This document shows positions 1-11,528 of a stretch of 64,000 bases of DNA, in pieces. The notes beneath the pieces were generated by a model. The model saw nothing but the letters and a program-made list of their open reading frames with translations, searched no databases and was not told where the DNA came from. Positions within the stretch are counted from its first letter, which is position 1; every line of letters starts with the position of its first letter. The DNA is from Sialis fuliginosa. Lineage: Eukaryota; Arthropoda; Insecta; Megaloptera; Sialidae. A program made the translations under genes and the position numbers. The DNA is taken from assembly GCA_961205875.1 (NCBI GenBank), contig OY540815.1:7936001-8000000 (forward strand). The letters run 5' to 3'.

Positions 1-568
1 GCAGTTAATTGTCTTAATATAATTTAAAACGGGCTATTCAAGTCTTGAGGCAAGCAATTAAAAAACATCAAAACTTTGATTGAAAAAGATTATTTCAATA
101 ATACATAGAATATTTATTTTTAGTACAGCAGAACATTTTGAGATTTACATTTATGTGGTTGTGATTTTTAAAACATGTCACGATAGAAAAAGATTAAGTA
201 CCACTGTGCGATTACTCTCATCCCCACGTCATATTTCCCTGAACCTCTTTTTGAAGGATCAGTCAACTCAGATGTCCTAAAGAAAGCGGTTCCTTTTTCG
301 CTCTCCTTTAATTTCTCTTACCCTACCACCCGCGAAGGTCACAGGGCATGTCCACCGAGTCTTGAGCCTTTTAATTAAAGCACGTAAAAGCATGTTTTCA
401 ACAATTCCTTTCTATTTTCCGTAACCATTTTTAAGTCAGATTTTTGTTAACATTGTTTTTTTTTTATATCAATTAAAATGATTAGTAATATGTAGGTACA
501 TATAGATATACATAATATTATAACAATTGATTTTTAATACCTTGTTTAATTGAAAATGTAGAACCTAC
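1..568. other. intergenic DNA with a GC-richer island
   Basis: No gene is recognised. Most of the stretch is AT-rich and low in complexity. Positions about 190-390 are more complex and GC-richer, with CT-rich runs, and have no second copy in the window. This could be host unique sequence, possibly regulatory; that is inference from composition only. Confidence 0.4.
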
Positions 569-834
569 TAAATCATAAATGTTGGAAAAAAATGTACAGG
601 GAATAAATTATAGATAATAATATACTCGACATTTTTTATCTAAAACTTTTTTTTCTTATTTCAAAAATAATTCAAAAATTGACAAAAGTCAATATCCGTT
701 TTCGGTTAAGTTATTACGTTAAAAAAATTCATTTGATACATAATGTAGAGAATAATATTATCAATAGTTTATGTCCCATTCATTTTATTCTATCTTTTAT
801 TAGTTTTAGTGGCTCCCATGGCAGATTTTTTCGA
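569..834 (+). repeat. dispersed repeat, family T, copy 1
   Basis: This segment matches 54914-55226 in the same orientation. Shared landmarks are ctaaatcataaatgttgg, a long stretch around aattatagataataatatac, the word catttttatctaaaac, and the right edge ggcagattttttcg. The copy at 54 kb has clear inverted ends; here only the right edge (808-834) is visible and degenerate. A more diverged relative lies near 5690-5900. It is probably an old non-autonomous DNA element with no coding capacity. Confidence 0.6.
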
Positions 835-905
835 TGTGTTATTAGAGAGTATTTTACTTTTTATTAGTGATTATATTTAGAAATATCAGGAAATGTTTAG
901 CTGCC

Positions 906-945
906 TCGCCATATCGAAGATACGAGTAGCTTTGTGATCGTTTTT
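906..945 (-). repeat. terminal fragment of family Q
   Basis: The sequence around gagtagctttgtgatcg is the reverse complement of the right edge of the family-Q repeats at 42475-42860 and 61384-61730, which end in cgatcacaaagcttct. Only about 40 bp is present. A similar orphan end sits at 9795-9830. Confidence 0.5.
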
Positions 946-1893
946 TTTTAAGTTTAAGACCTATATAATTGTTTATATATCGCATGAACGAATAAACAGA
1001 ATCATTAATAGAAATTTAATAACCTCACGAACCATTTACAGTGCATTAGTAATAACACATAATTATTTATTATATTGCTGTTAATAACCAAGTTAACAAA
1101 AAACAGTTTACTCGTACAGTTTAACAATACATATTACTAAAAAACTATTAAAGTAAATTATTACTTTCAGTTAAAGATTTTCTATACAGTGGTAGTTCAA
1201 ACTAAAATTTTCGAGGGATATAGAAACGAACATCTTGAAAATAGTTTGTTATACTGAAGACATAGTTAGAGATAACAATATTTTCTACAGCTTTTATTTA
1301 AAACATTTTTTTCTATTACGTATTGAAAAAATCCAAAATTCTTGAAGGGACCCTCAAATAGTTTCATGGTTAGTTTTATTTAATTTCATATATGTATAAA
1401 AGAGTTAAAATTTATTGAAAATATAGACACCTTACTCATTTACACCTAACATGGATAGTCACTGGTATTTTATATTTTAAACTTGAGCAGTGAAGCACTC
1501 ATAATTTATGTTTACAATATTTTACATTAAATGTTTAACAGTTGGCTAATTATTTAGAAATACGAGCGAACATTTCCTGAATAAGATAAACTTGAGGAAG
1601 ATTCATAAAATGCACCATATGTATGTGTAATTCTCTGTTTATAATCTCTAACTTTGTAGCAGTATATAAAATAAAGGATTTTAACAAAACAACTACTAAA
1701 ACAAAACAACTGACATGAGTATAAGCCTTAGACAAAGATAGTACTTAAAACACACTACTAAAACTTTAATCGTTTTACTTAAAACTGCATGCAGTAACTT
1801 ATTTTTGATACTTCGATTATTTCGATATTAAAAAAAGCAAAACAACTATTCATTGTTAAATCAAACAATAGACAAAAACTATGGTTATGACTT
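946..1893. other. AT-rich intergenic DNA, nothing recognised
   Basis: No supported gene, repeat end or RNA is seen. Open frames are short and have chance-like composition. Confidence 0.5.
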
Positions 1894-2196
1894 ATCAAAT
1901 ACAAATCCCTTAACCATAAAAATTGTAAGAGTTTAGACTTACACGTGTTTCAATAGCAATGCTATCATCATCGGAGTCCTAAAGACACTAACTTAAATCT
2001 AAATATTACGACTATTTATGTACCTTAGAAACTACTGAACCACAACTTATCCTGAAACGTTCTAAGGTATGTAAATAGTCGTAGTATTTAGATTTAAGTT
2101 AGTGTCTTTAGGACTCCGATGATGATAGCATTGCTATTGAAACACGTGTAAGTCTAAACTCTTACAATTTTTATGGTTAGGGGATTTGTATTTGAT
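1894..2196. mobile_element. foldback MITE with 137-bp arms
   Basis: The left arm 1894-2030 is the reverse complement of 2060-2196 with only about four mismatches in 137 positions, around a 29-bp loop. The outer ends read atcaaatacaaatccc and its complement. Arms this long and this similar are typical of foldback-type non-autonomous DNA transposons, and the transcript would form a near-perfect hairpin. I could not define a target duplication, so the superfamily is open. There is no coding content. Confidence 0.8.
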
Positions 2197-4020
2197 ATAT
2201 CAATTGTTATTTATAGTATTTTATTTTTATTACATCAGTTTTATTTTTAATAACCATTAACTAAACAATTTCAGTGTCTTAAAAAAAAATTATTAATAAA
2301 CATATTTAAAGGTATAAAATATTGTACATTATTTATTATTTCGCGCTTTATTTGAGATACATAGTAAGTATAAACATTTAAATATTTTTGAACGCCATTT
2401 CATAATGCATAAAAGTGTAAAAACAATGTTGCACATAGTTCCCAGATAGTTATAAGATGAATGAGAGCTATAATTATTTATTGTCTAGACTAGGAGTAAC
2501 AACTATAATTTTAAATACAAATAGACATACAGTTTTTAGTTGGTCTAGAAAACTATAAGGTAATTGTTTTGTCAAAACGTCAATTTATAATAACAGACCA
2601 GTGTGGTACGCAAAAGGGCTTTAAGGGGTAGGTGGTTAAATGTTTACAAACATTCATCTATAATTATACGAGTTACGAATGTATTATTACACCTTCCCCT
2701 TTACCCAATTATTTTTGACAAAAGTGGAGTAGTAGATAAAATTTATTACTGAAAAGGGATACAGACGTGGAAAATAAAAATTATAATCGAATTCGTTTAA
2801 AGATATATTTAAATATTAATTAATCATTTTATCTTAAGCACTTATAGTAGTTTTTCATTAACAAAATGCTCATTAAAATATTCAATTTGCTAAAGATATA
2901 AACTTGACGTATTTACATCATAGTTTTTCTTATATGTATGAATGTAATTAGATATAGAACATCCTACCCACAAGAGTATAAGTGTAGGAAATCAATATAA
3001 TGATATATAGTGTATTTCTAGGATACAACAGTAGTTGCTTGGTGTAGTAAATCATTAAATTATTGACAGACAATAGTTGTAAATGCCTCAGAAACAGTAC
3101 TCTGTTGTTACCGTATAGTAGGTATACATCTAATATGAAATATACAAGTTTACTTGTATGTATGTGTGTATATGTAGATATGATTTATAGACGATTTATA
3201 TTATTCTATAATAATATATACATGGTATATTAATGCCATATCTAAACTAAATTATGTTGTAAAATATTTACTATATCGCATATATACACATGAACAACAT
3301 TATTATTATATGTTTCCATAATACTACCCTGCTAAGCACAAATGTGGTATCTGACAATTTTGTCAAAATTGAGTTAACTACAGAATGGCATATCTATATG
3401 TTCCTGCATCTTACTAGTGTTAAATATGGTATATTTACTTGGTATTTCTAATAAAAATCACCTTTTTTATTTATCGTTATCTGCATTTTAGGCTGAATTA
3501 CTAGACTATATTGCTGTATCTGCAGTTTACAAAGAATTGTTTTATACCTACTGTAGATACAATTTTTAATAATCTATTGACAATGTACCAAAAAAAAATT
3601 GATTTATCCCAGTTTTACTTAATTTTTTGAATATTTAATGTAGATACAATAAAAAAGCAAAACTAAACAACTAAACTATGCGTGCAGATACCATACTTAT
3701 GTCTAAGTAAAGAGTAGTTACAGTAAAGTGGTTTAATAAAATCATGTGAGTTTACAAATCTGTAAAATGTTATATGCTTTTTTAATAGGAAATATTCATT
3801 CTATCACATTTATAATTTAATAAATGAATTCACCTAAAGAATGAATGAACAAAATTTTTCAAAAATTTGAAAATTTTCACAGGCGAGTGAAAAATTTCAG
3901 TGAAATTGAAAAGTTATTAAACTTTTCACCTTTACATCACTAGTAGCAAAAGTCTGCTTTTCAAGGGACCTCTTCTTTACAACATATAATTATATACCTA
4001 TTAAAGTTTTTAAAGTAAAT
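2197..4020. other. AT-rich intergenic DNA, nothing recognised
   Basis: Long low-complexity A+T stretches, including TATATA-rich runs near 3120-3310. No gene, structural RNA or element end could be supported. Confidence 0.5.
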
Positions 4021-4735
4021 ATAAATAATTCGGGCAAGACATACACGAGTGTATGCCATAAGGGTTCCGAAGTACCTACTACGTGAAATGTTTGGAACCA
4101 CTTACAGGTGCATTTTTAAGTTAAAGTTAAAATATAAAAAAGTGTCAAGTTCTACTAATTGAGATCTGTATTTTGACATACCACATGCCTAGATATCAAA
4201 ATAAAAAAATCTATAATGCCCCTCCCTATAATTCCAAAATTTAAAATTATATTGTTGACTTTAGTATTTGTCGTTGGTAGTCCCACCAAAGCCTCGTTGT
4301 CAAATTTTTTTGAGCCAGTCGTTACAGAGTTAGAGAGGGGGGGGGGGGGGGGGCAAAATAAAACACTGATTTTAGCCCCCTACAGGTGCCATTTTTGAGT
4401 TAGAAAAAAAATAAAAAATATGGTCAAATTCTACTAATTGAGATGTACATTTTGAGATGCCACAATCTTGGTATACAATTTGTTTTTGTTTTTTTTTGGA
4501 TTTGCTTTAAAGCCCCCTATATTTTTTTTATCTAGCTTTAGCTCTATATTGCCCTCCCTGAAAAATTATTTATTCAATAAATTTGTACATATTTTACTAG
4601 AGGGTGTCATTTTACATGTTCAGTAAAAATTTCAAGTTTCTAGCTTATATAGTTTACGAGCTATTTGGCTTTGAGTGAAAAGGACGGACGGACGGACGAC
4701 AAAGTGAGATTAATAGGGTTTCTTCGGAACCTTAA
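4021..4735 (+). mobile_element. AGGGTTCC dispersed element, copy 1
   Basis: It starts with cgggcaagacatacacgagt, passes through AGGGTTCCGAAG near 4061, and ends with the opposing CTTCGGAACC near 4722-4732. The body contains repeated modules built on 'gccatttttgagttag', 'tctactaattgagat' and 'aagccccct', and a CGGACGGACGGACGG run near the right end. Copies lie at 8840-9572 (same strand) and 57991-58865 (opposite strand). Repeats with AGGGTTCCG ends and CGTCCGTC runs are common in lepidopteran genomes. A G17 tract lies at 4337-4353. It is non-coding, and the transposon class is uncertain. Confidence 0.7.
4337..4353 (+). repeat. poly-G tract (17 G)
   Basis: An uninterrupted run of 17 G inside the AGGGTTCC element. 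The related copies have short C or G runs at comparable places (for example near 9381), so the tract has probably grown by slippage. Confidence 0.9.
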
Positions 4736-5401
4736 AAAGTATGATACAATGACATATTATAGATATTATATACTATTCAAAATAAAACCAAAAGAAAACT
4801 GGATCTCCAAGTAATGCAATATCGATAATTCATTTGTAATAAACCCACCAAGTTCTAAATATCTCATCCAAATAACTTAATCTCCATAAAACCGGTCCGG
4901 TTATTAAATAAAAACACATTAGCACAAAATTGAAAGAAAAAGGTAGGTTTATACACACAATATTCTCCAGAGATCTGCGTGCCAGACGACTATTACGCGC
5001 GGAGTGAGCTGTCTGCGAAAACGGTTATTAGTTTGGACGAGATAGTGGAAATACACCGCCATGATGATAGAGTCGCGTGACACCTACCTAATGTGGTTAC
5101 AGGGCGCAGAGAGGGGCAAGGGGTGAAGCCAACTACCATCGCGTTATCACTCAATCCGGTAAAATGAGCCAAATATATGCATATCGCTCGCTTCCAGAGA
5201 AATGTCTGCTGTGATATTTTTTTAAAGAAGACTCTATTCGCCATACTCATCATTTTTTTAAGTTAAAGTATTCTGGGTAAAATGGGTTTAGTATTTATAA
5301 ACTATCTCATATTTCGAATAGAGGTATGGTTTAATAATAATATACCTTAAAGGATTTTTCTAGTATTTGTCAATTTCGAAGATTATAGGCAATATTACAT
5401 G
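4736..5401. other. intergenic DNA with a GC-richer island
   Basis: Positions about 4975-5215 are clearly more complex and GC-rich than the flanks (gatctgcgtgccagacgac, gggcgcagagaggggcaagg). They have no second copy here. An 86-codon open frame on the minus strand (4993-5253) covers the island but resembles no family I know and is best explained by base composition. A host regulatory element is possible; this is inference. Confidence 0.35.
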
Positions 5402-5638
5402 CCTTGGGTTGCATAAAGCAAAATTAATCATGATTAGTTAATCAGTTGTTTTCAAACCATTATTACGTCAATTCTAAAAAACAATAACGGTTATGATAAA
5501 TTTTATAAGGTAAAAAATTATCATATTTAGTGAATTGTTCATTTACAAATTGAGATTAAGTTAAGAATTAACATTAATCATGGTTTGAAAACAACTGATT
5601 AACTAATCGTGGTTAATTTTGCTTTATGCAACCCAAGG
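5402..5638. mobile_element. MITE with about 60-bp terminal inverted repeats
   Basis: The left end ccttgggttgcataaagc (5402 onward) runs as an inverted repeat to about 5462. Its complement occupies about 5578-5638 with about two mismatches. The 115-bp centre is AT-rich and non-coding. Total length 237 bp. No convincing target duplication was found, so the superfamily is left open. Confidence 0.75.
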
Positions 5639-5689
5639 ATAATGTTTTATAAGTAGGTACGTAACTAGCAATTATGTCACTAACACACT

Positions 5690-6090
5690 TTTTTCTAATA
5701 CGTACCGTTTAAAAAATAATTCGAAAAATTCAAAAATTAAAGAAAACCGATTATTTCCTAAAAAAAATTGGGGGGGGGGGGGTGGGATATGAACGGGACA
5801 CAAATTATAGATAAGAGCATTTTATATAACTTTACAACATTTTTTTCTATTGAGTAACTTTAAAAAATAATTCGAAAAATTTAAAAATTGACATCAGTAA
5901 ACATTCGTTTCCGGTTTAGTGATGGTTTTCAAAAATTGGAGGTGCACATCTAGAGTATACAAGAACCTTAAGTTTAAAATTTCATGCTTGTAAGTCTCGC
6001 CGTTTTGGCTGAGATAATGGTCGTACGTGATTCAGGGACCCTCAATACGTGTAATTCCATAAAAATCTCAAGTTCGAATTTTGTCATGAT
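5690..6090 (+). repeat. diverged relative of family T
   Basis: The phrase aaaaaataattcgaaaaatt occurs twice here (about 5712 and 5862), followed by words shared with 569-834 and 54914-55226 such as aaattatagataa and attcgtttccggttt. An oligo-G run lies at about 5771. The similarity is patchy, so the limits are approximate. Confidence 0.35.
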
Positions 6091-6188
6091 CACTATACTT
6101 TATTATACAGTATATTTCATGTATGTATAAAAAAGTAATACACATCAACTCAAACGGCAGACATTTCTACAACAAAATATGAACTATG

Positions 6189-6540
6189 TCACATCCATTT
6201 TCTCGAAACTAAACAAACAGTTTTATTAATAAAATATAAAACAAATCTGCATACAAAATTGAATCCACGTGTATATGGGAAGGTCGATGGCTTGCAATAT
6301 TTCACAGGAACGCGAAAGAGCGATGGCGCAGGAGACACGAAATGTCCGTCATATTTCAATAGCGCTCTTCGTCCCCGATAACAGATCCGTGTCACCGATT
6401 TATCAGCCGGTGTTCGGCATGATGAGACGCACCTATCATTCGATCTGACAGCAACAAGACGTACGCTAGCTAGGGGGAAGGGAAACGATAGTATCATACT
6501 CAAAACCAAACCTGCCCGACCTTGCAAAATCAAACGCTGG
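6189..6540 (-). other. GC-richer island with a 114-codon open frame, not recognised
   Basis: About 6260-6540 is a non-repetitive island of roughly balanced base composition inside AT-rich DNA. The minus strand is open for 114 codons (6533 to 6189). The translation starts MILQGRAGLVLS and is rich in Arg, Ser and Val, with no motif, signal peptide or family resemblance I can name. Opposite-strand words such as caggaacgcgaaagagcgat look like ordinary unique genomic DNA. It could be a conserved non-coding element or an unrecognised exon. I judge a real protein unlikely. Confidence 0.2.
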
Positions 6541-7213
6541 GGATTTTAATTGTAAAGCAAATGCCTATTACCAAATGTAGTTTTCGCTGGAGGGATATGA
6601 AATCGGTGGTGATACAGTGTTATCTTTATAAGTGAAACTGGTATGCGACAACTATGATACCTTTTCCCGCCAAATGGAAATCAGTTATGCTAGCATTTGT
6701 TCCCTGTCTCTGTATACCAGATATGCTATCCTTCATCCTATTGTTTCTAAACAGTTTTTACATTCGTTTACTTTTATGCTTCTTTTAAGAGGAAGGATTT
6801 GATATATGTATTTGTTTTGTAATGGATACGTATGTTAAATGGATGCGACGAAACTTAAAATGCTATTGAAAGCTTTTATAAGTGCATTGTTGAACTACTG
6901 TATGGCTAATAAAATTGAGTATTGCTGCTAGATAGATAGAAGTAAGATAGAAGTATAGATTAAGATAATAAAATTTTTAACTCTGACGATAAGGTCGATA
7001 TACGAAAGTTGATAAACATGATAAAACTTTTTATTTCTATTATATACTGTACTTAAAATAAATCTTTTATAGATAAAGCCAGCAATATTATGTTCTTTAT
7101 TTTATCTATAATACTTATAAATATACAATAAATCTGTAAGCTCTGGACAATGTATTTTTTTTATTTATACGTCGAGATCTATCTGTTTGTTCTGACTTGA
7201 GACGGAAACTACT
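6541..7213. other. intergenic DNA, nothing recognised
   Basis: AT-rich sequence with no supported feature. The final 70 bp (gttctgacttgagacggaaac) resembles the edges of common lepidopteran repeats but was not traced further. Confidence 0.4.
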
Positions 7214-7399
7214 GACAAAGGGACCACCAGATCCTTAACGCATCAATTTGATTTTAAAATATTAGGTTTGTAGTAGTGGCATAAACAAACCTACACACCA
7301 AGCCGTTTGACGGAAAACAAACGAGAAAAAAATTATGAAATTACTTTGTAAATTCGCTTAAATATATGTATCTATCAGTTGAAATCAAGCGCGAGACTA

Positions 7400-7470
7400 G
7401 CGGTGGTTCGGTGGTTAGCGCTACGAGCTAACAATCGTGAATGGCCGGTTTGATCATTGGTGCGATCGAT
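7400..7470 (+). promoter_or_regulatory. tRNA-like A/B box, left arm
   Basis: An A-box-like TGGTTCGGTGG lies at 7404-7414 and a degenerate B-box GGTTTGATC at 7447-7455, 43 bp apart as in tRNA genes. The first base pairs of an acceptor stem are not convincing, so this is a tRNA-derived promoter and not a working tRNA. Confidence 0.55.
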
Positions 7471-7839
7471 TTTTTTTCTTCAAATCTTTCCGGTTTTTTT
7501 GTTGTTGTATTATTTGATATCCAAACAAAAAAATTATTACTGACTGTCAGTAGAATAATAAATTGAATTTATTGTAATATTTTACAGATAATGCTAAAAA
7601 TATTATATAACTTACTTTTGGACAGCTGCCCTTTTTAAAACTAAACTATTTTATAAATGCTACACACTTTTTACACATATTGATTAATGAAGTCTATCCC
7701 CCCCGCCGATTCCAAGGAATTCAAAATTGAGGGATTTTCAAGTTCATACATTTTACATTCAACATAAATACAACTTGCGTTTTTTGTTTAGAAATCAAAT
7801 AATACAACAAAAAAGAACTGGAAGGATTTGAAAAAAAAA

Positions 7840-7910
7840 TCGATCGCACCGATGATCGAACCCGGCCATTCACGGTTGTCAGCCCATAGCGCTAACCACC
7901 GAGCCACCGC
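7840..7910 (-). promoter_or_regulatory. tRNA-like A/B box, right arm
   Basis: On the minus strand the A box TGGCTCGGTGG lies at 7896-7906 and the B box GGTTCGATCAT at 7852-7862. Both match the consensus better than the left arm does. They read toward the left arm, so the two promoters converge. Confidence 0.6.
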
Positions 7911-8123
7911 TAGTGTTGCGCTTGATTTCAACTGGATAGGTACATAACATATGTATGTTTAAGCGAATTTACAGAGGAATTTCGTTTTTTCGTTTTTCGT
8001 TTGTTTACGAGTTCTCCGTCAAACGGCTTGGTGCGTAGGTTTGTCTACATACATATGTCACTACTACAACCCTAATATTTTTCAATCAAATTGGTTCGTC
8101 AAGGGTCTGGTGATCCCCTTGTG

Positions 8124-8839
8124 AGTCGATTTTGATGAAAATTTTACTGTTAGGAATCTCAATACAATTATATGATAACTGAATAAAGGTAAGTCTCTTT
8201 AAAAGAAAATTTACAACTGGTATTTTATTATAATAATATAAAATATGTTACAGCCATATTTTTATGAATGTTAATTACGAACATATATTTAAAAATACAT
8301 CATATCGTTGCTATTATTACAAAAACACAGACAAAACGCTTTTCGTATTCGTTACAGAACTTTTGTAACATGTAAAACGTGTGCTTTGTTTAACAGAGAA
8401 TCGAAGAAAAGTTTTGACGCACGGACGCGTCCTCTAAAGCCTTGTGTATTGTGAAAGTACGCTTGTTATACAAAGGGCCAATTTCTCTGTAAAATCCGTC
8501 AGCAATGCGACAAACGAAGAAAATTCACCTAACCGTTGTCATTTGTTCTGACGAAAGGTACATTAGCATACAAGTATCGTATTGCAGGATGTCCTCAAAC
8601 TTTTCAAGGATTGTTTTGCAACGGGAAAACAATACATGAAAGTAATTTGTTGAGTTACGTATCTATATATAACTGTTTGCCAATTTGTATGAATAGCTTT
8701 TAATCAGAGTTAAAACACACCAATTAAAAATATGTACATTTTTAATTGCATTTTCTATTTAGTATTTATCGTTAAGCATTGTTCTAACCAAATATCGGTA
8801 TGAAGAACTATACACTATACATACATGACTTCCAGCTTT
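8124..8839. other. intergenic DNA with a complex island
   Basis: Positions about 8380-8600 are GC-richer, non-repetitive and without a long open frame (gacgcacggacgcgtcctc, ccgtcagcaatgcgacaaac). Near 8796-8836 a short piece (cggtatgaagaac, catgacttcc) resembles the outer edge of the large palindrome at 22534-23931. Confidence 0.35.
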
Positions 8840-9572
8840 TTATGAACAATTTCAACATTTTTAAGTTAGAAAAAAATATGGTCATATTCTACTAATTGAG
8901 ATCTTTAATTTGATACCACACATGCCTAGATATGAAAATAAAAATTACAAATTCTATGACGCCCCTCCCTATTATTCCAAAATTTAAAATTATATTGTTG
9001 ACTTAAGTATTTGTCGTTGGTAGTCTAACTAAAACCTCGTTACCAAATTTTTTTCAGATTTTTTGAACCGGTAGTTACAGATTTAGAGGTGTGGGGGAAC
9101 AAAATAAAATACTGCTTTTAGCCACCTACAGGCGCCGTTTTTGAGTTAGAACAAAAAAATATGGCCATATTCTACTAACTGAGATTTACATTTTGACATC
9201 CCACACGTCTTGGTATACAATTTTTTTGTTTTTTTGTGGATTTGCTTTAAAGCCCCCTGCAGGCACCATTTTTGATTTACAAAAAAAAAATAGAATAAAG
9301 GTCAAATTCCGCTTGTTTGGTTATACATTTTAAAGTGCCACAAAAAAAAATTGTTTTTGACCTAGCTTTAGCTCGTTAGTACCCCCCCCCCCCTGAAAAA
9401 ATATTTATTCAATAAATTTGTACATATTTTACTAGAGGGTGTCATTTTACATGTTCAGTAAAAATTTCAAGTTTCTAGCTTATATAGTTTACGAGATATT
9501 TAGCTTTGAGTGAAAAGGACGGACAGACAAACGACAAAATGAGATTAATAGGGTTTCTTCGGAACCCTAAAA
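8840..9572 (+). mobile_element. AGGGTTCC dispersed element, copy 2
   Basis: Same modules and order as 4021-4735: ttctactaattgagat, gacgcccctccctatt, ttgtcgttggtagtc, cgccgtttttgagttag, then ttactagagggtgtcatttt, ggacggacagacaaacgac and the right end gggtttcttcggaaccct. The left CGGGCAAGACATACACG end of copy 1 is missing, so this copy is 5'-truncated or diverged. The module around tctactaa..gagat appears more than once, so the element is built partly from internal repeats of about 250 bp. Confidence 0.7.
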
Positions 9573-9794
9573 ACAACTATACGTTGTACATATCTCTAAT
9601 TTTAATAAATATACAAATTTTAAACATCAAGTATTCTTTTTTCCAAAGCTTACTTGACTTTTTAATATTGTACTTGAGTGATTGTTGTAGTTTTGGCTGA
9701 CGCTTCGACTAACAAAAATATTTTAGTTTTCCATAGTAATTGTGATTTTTATTCAATAATGAATAAAATGCGTTGTATCTTTGTTATGAGTTGT

Positions 9795-9830
9795 TTTATT
9801 ATCAAAAATACGAATAGCTTTGTGATCATT
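9795..9830 (-). repeat. terminal fragment of family Q
   Basis: aatacgaatagctttgtgat is close to the reverse complement of the family-Q right edge (see 42475-42860). It is an isolated end of about 36 bp. Confidence 0.4.
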
Positions 9831-9880
9831 TTTTAAAGAAAAATTATTCTACGATTTCAAAATTTTCACTCGATCTTTCT

Positions 9881-9933
9881 TTTTATAATCGGTTTAGTAT
9901 TAATACGTGTTTAATACTAAACCGATTATAAAA
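9881..9933. repeat. perfect hairpin, 22-bp stem
   Basis: ttttataatcggtttagtat with its next two bases (9881-9902) is the exact reverse complement of 9912-9933, around a 9-nt loop. The word gataatcggttta recurs near 62303, where a weaker inverted partner lies at about 62485-62500. It could be the compact remnant of a MITE or a cruciform-forming site. Confidence 0.7.
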
Positions 9934-10537
9934 TTCCATAACTGTTTCACAATGGGCTCTCAAAATATTAAATAAAAACTAATTTTAGACAAAATATTTG
10001 AGAGTTTGTAGCTCTCTCGCGAAGAATTTCCGGGCACATGTTTATGAACTTTTTTCTTAAAATATTTTTCTCGATCAACTGTTCAAATTTGTTCATAATA
10101 TGACCCTATATTATTAAACTGTTCAATGTCCGTAATATAATGACATTTTTGTTAATGTATCATAAAAAAAATTACTTATTTTTTAAAGGTCAATTAATGT
10201 TATAATTACAATCATACTTTGCTGCACAAAATGTTATGTTATATCATAATTATTATATTTATGTTTGATTTATTAATCAAATACTACGTATATTATTTAT
10301 GAATTTCTTAGTAGAAAGCACAGTAATCAAATTTAAAAATTCCGGAAAACCCGGCCGAAATTTACTAGTTCCGGCCGGAACCGGAATAAAATCGTGAATT
10401 CTGGACGAACTGGAATTCCGGTACACCCCTACTAACAACAAAATTTGAATTCAATCGTTCGAATAGTTTCGATAGACCAGACATTGTCCGTTTCAATACG
10501 TATCTTCCCTAAATACTTCAGAGCGCATCTGACCTAA
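9934..10537. other. intergenic DNA with a CCGGAA-rich fragment
   Basis: Most is AT-rich. Positions 10338-10432 carry CCGG-rich words (aacccggccgaaatttac, ttccggccggaaccgg) and end with ggaattccggtacacccct. That edge resembles a reversed TAGGGGTGTACCGG transposon end, but no partner end was found. Confidence 0.35.
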
Positions 10538-11028
10538 GGCCCCCCATACACGATCAATAATATTGTTCAATATTACGGATTGACCAATATTATTGACCGT
10601 TTAGGGATCGTATTGAAGATTGCGCAATGATTTTAGAAAAGTTTGAGCAAGCTTAAATTTTATTGCGTCATTTTTTTTATTGTGTCGTCTGTAGGTCTTA
10701 TTGTGCAATATTTTTTAGTCTAGTGTTCGGAGCGGCCTCGTACGAACGCAAACTAACGTAGTTAGGTCCTTTAAAAGATTTGTGTGAGTGTACACAGGCC
10801 TTTTTCAATCACTCTTTAACCAATTTTCGTTTTTTATTTTTATTTTGACAGCAAAATCAACAGCACAGCTACAGTCAAATTTTGATCATCATACATGTTA
10901 CTCCCACGAAAATATTGACGTAAATAATTCGAGATTCAATATAATTGAACGTGTAGGTGCAAGGTATGTTTTAATAAAATTGTTCAATAATAACATTGTA
11001 CAATTATATTGTAGGTGTATGGGGCGCC
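10538..11028. mobile_element. PIF/Harbinger-type MITE, TAA target duplication
   Basis: The termini GGCCCCCCATACAC (10538) and, reversed, GGCGCCCCATACAC (ending 11028) form inverted repeats that continue into CAATA-rich sequence. TAA flanks both sides (10535-10537 and 11029-11031). A 3-bp TWA duplication with GGGCC-like ends is the hallmark of PIF/Harbinger. Length is 491 bp. Short overlapping open frames inside have no transposase or Myb-like motif, so the element is non-autonomous. Confidence 0.8.
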
Positions 11029-11031
11029 TAA

Positions 11032-11525
11032 CATAAAACATTGAGCAGTGTCCTCTGCAGCTAGACCGCCAGTATAGATATACGATAATCAAGCAAAGTT
11101 TTTATATAAAAACGACGTAGAGTATATTATCGCGTAATTACGACCGCCTACGGTATTTCGTGCGTTGGGATATTACATGAACCAATTCATTCGATCGGTT
11201 TATTTGTTTAGTTTTTAATTAACTTCATTTCAATCATTTCGTTCGGCTCAATTGCGACTAACGTGTAACTCTCATTCATTTTTGTCCAGTTATGCCAACA
11301 TCAATAATTTGAAAAACTGTCGTTTTGCTGTTATTATTCTTTTTTCGTAATCTAGTTTCTAATTATCATTCAATTATAAACAGAAATTTAATCGCTTTGA
11401 TCTATTGAGTTGGTGTAATTAAATTTGTTATTCTCGTTGCATAACTACATTTTCAGATTTAATTGACTTTATCAATACTAATTTATAAATCTGTACGTTC
11501 TGTTTATATAATGTTAATACTTCTT
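11032..11525. other. intergenic DNA, nothing recognised
   Basis: Moderately AT-rich with no repeat partner or open frame of note. Phrases such as cgcgtaattacgaccgccta suggest unique sequence. Confidence 0.4.
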
Positions 11526-11528
11526 TTA

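Larger units (their letters stand above)
7214..8123. mobile_element. inverted pair of tRNA-like SINE-type units (foldback)
   Basis: Left arm 7214-7528 and right arm about 7786-8123 are inverted copies: gggaccaccagatcc against ggtctggtgatcccc at the outside, and the same A/B-box segment inside both arms. The 257-bp centre is AT-rich. Each arm carries an internal RNA polymerase III type promoter pointing to the centre. The arms differ at many positions and by small gaps, so the pair is not recent. It is either two SINE-like copies inserted head to head or a foldback element whose terminal repeats contain a tRNA-derived segment. There is no coding content. Confidence 0.65.
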
